Assembly (NCBI GenBank): GCA_017304275.1
Contig: JAFKKW010000344.1
Coordinates: forward strand, 1 to 12,848
DNA: 12,848 nucleotides
From: Hyphomicrobiales bacterium
GTDB taxonomy: Bacteria; Pseudomonadota; Alphaproteobacteria; Rhizobiales; Hyphomicrobiaceae
Direction: 5' to 3'
A model generated the notes under the pieces. That model saw only the letters and a program-made list of their open reading frames with translations, did not search any database and was not told the origin of the DNA. A program made the position numbers and the translations under genes. Below are positions 12,653-12,848 of the stretch, piece after piece (the first letter of the stretch is position 1; each line of letters opens with the position of its first letter).

Positions 12653-12848
12653 ATGCAAGCAGGCACCGTCAAATTCTACAATCACCAAAAGGGCTTTGGC
12701 TTCATCCAGCCTGAAGATGGAGGCAAGGACGTATTCGTTCATGCAACCGCGCTCGAGCGCGCCGGGATGCATGCGCTGGGCGAGGGTCAAAAGGTGTCGT
12801 TCGACACTCAGGAGGACCGTCGGTCGGGCAAGATCGCGGTCGGCAACA
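12653..12848 (+). CDS. CspA-family cold-shock protein, 3' end truncated
   Basis: The first 65 codons of a cold-shock-domain protein; the window ends in the last strand, probably a few residues short of the usual 67-70. The single-stranded nucleic-acid-binding motifs are clear: KGFGFIQ (about residues 13-19, RNP1) and VFVHATAL (27-34, RNP2). Such proteins act as RNA chaperones that melt structure in mRNA during cold or general stress. AAGGAC (12642-12647) is five bases before the ATG. A structured leader precedes the gene and may control it. Confidence 0.93.
   Translation, partial: MQAGTVKFYNHQKGFGFIQPEDGGKDVFVHATALERAGMHALGEGQKVSFDTQEDRRSGKIAVGN

Overview
The window is high-GC DNA with tightly packed genes. 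Gene content (an OFA-type MFS carrier, small hypothetical proteins of a kind common in rhizobia and relatives, an NsrR circuit, CspA) suggests an alphaproteobacterium, probably Hyphomicrobiales. That placement is inference from style and content; no rRNA, tRNA, IS element or CRISPR array was seen.

Region 1 (1-3863) is a probable MarR-controlled unit. A truncated gene leaves the window on the minus strand (start at 52). Facing away from it is an oxalate/formate-antiporter-family MFS transporter (381-2081), then a MarR regulator on the minus strand (2147-2566), then a cystathionine gamma-synthase-like gene (metB, 2682-3863). Three copies of one palindrome, TATCGT-N3-RCGATA, sit in the three promoter regions, so the MarR protein probably controls all four genes. 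Two tiny membrane proteins (79 and 40 aa) follow metB.

Region 2 (4307-7156) looks like a nitric-oxide/nitrosative-stress locus. An Rrf2-type regulator closely resembling NsrR (4711-5151) overlaps a DUF488 gene. Divergent from it is a four-gene set: a 144-aa membrane protein, a secreted Cu/Zn-SOD-like protein with an EF-hand-like loop, a seven-iron ferredoxin (fdxA), and a DUF1971/YeaR-type cupin. The shared intergenic region carries two dyads that match the NsrR operator, with centres 42 bp apart.

Region 3 (7157-11347) is an agmatine/putrescine module: agmatine deiminase (aguA), a PotF-like periplasmic polyamine-binding protein, a LuxR-type regulator on the minus strand, and N-carbamoylputrescine amidase (aguB). 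Together aguA and aguB would convert agmatine to putrescine. Two strong dyads lie just upstream of aguA.

Region 4 (11348-12848) is less ordered: two overlapping small hypothetical genes, a stretch that looks like a broken coding frame, and a cspA-type cold-shock gene cut off by the window end, preceded by a leader with two GNRA-loop hairpins.
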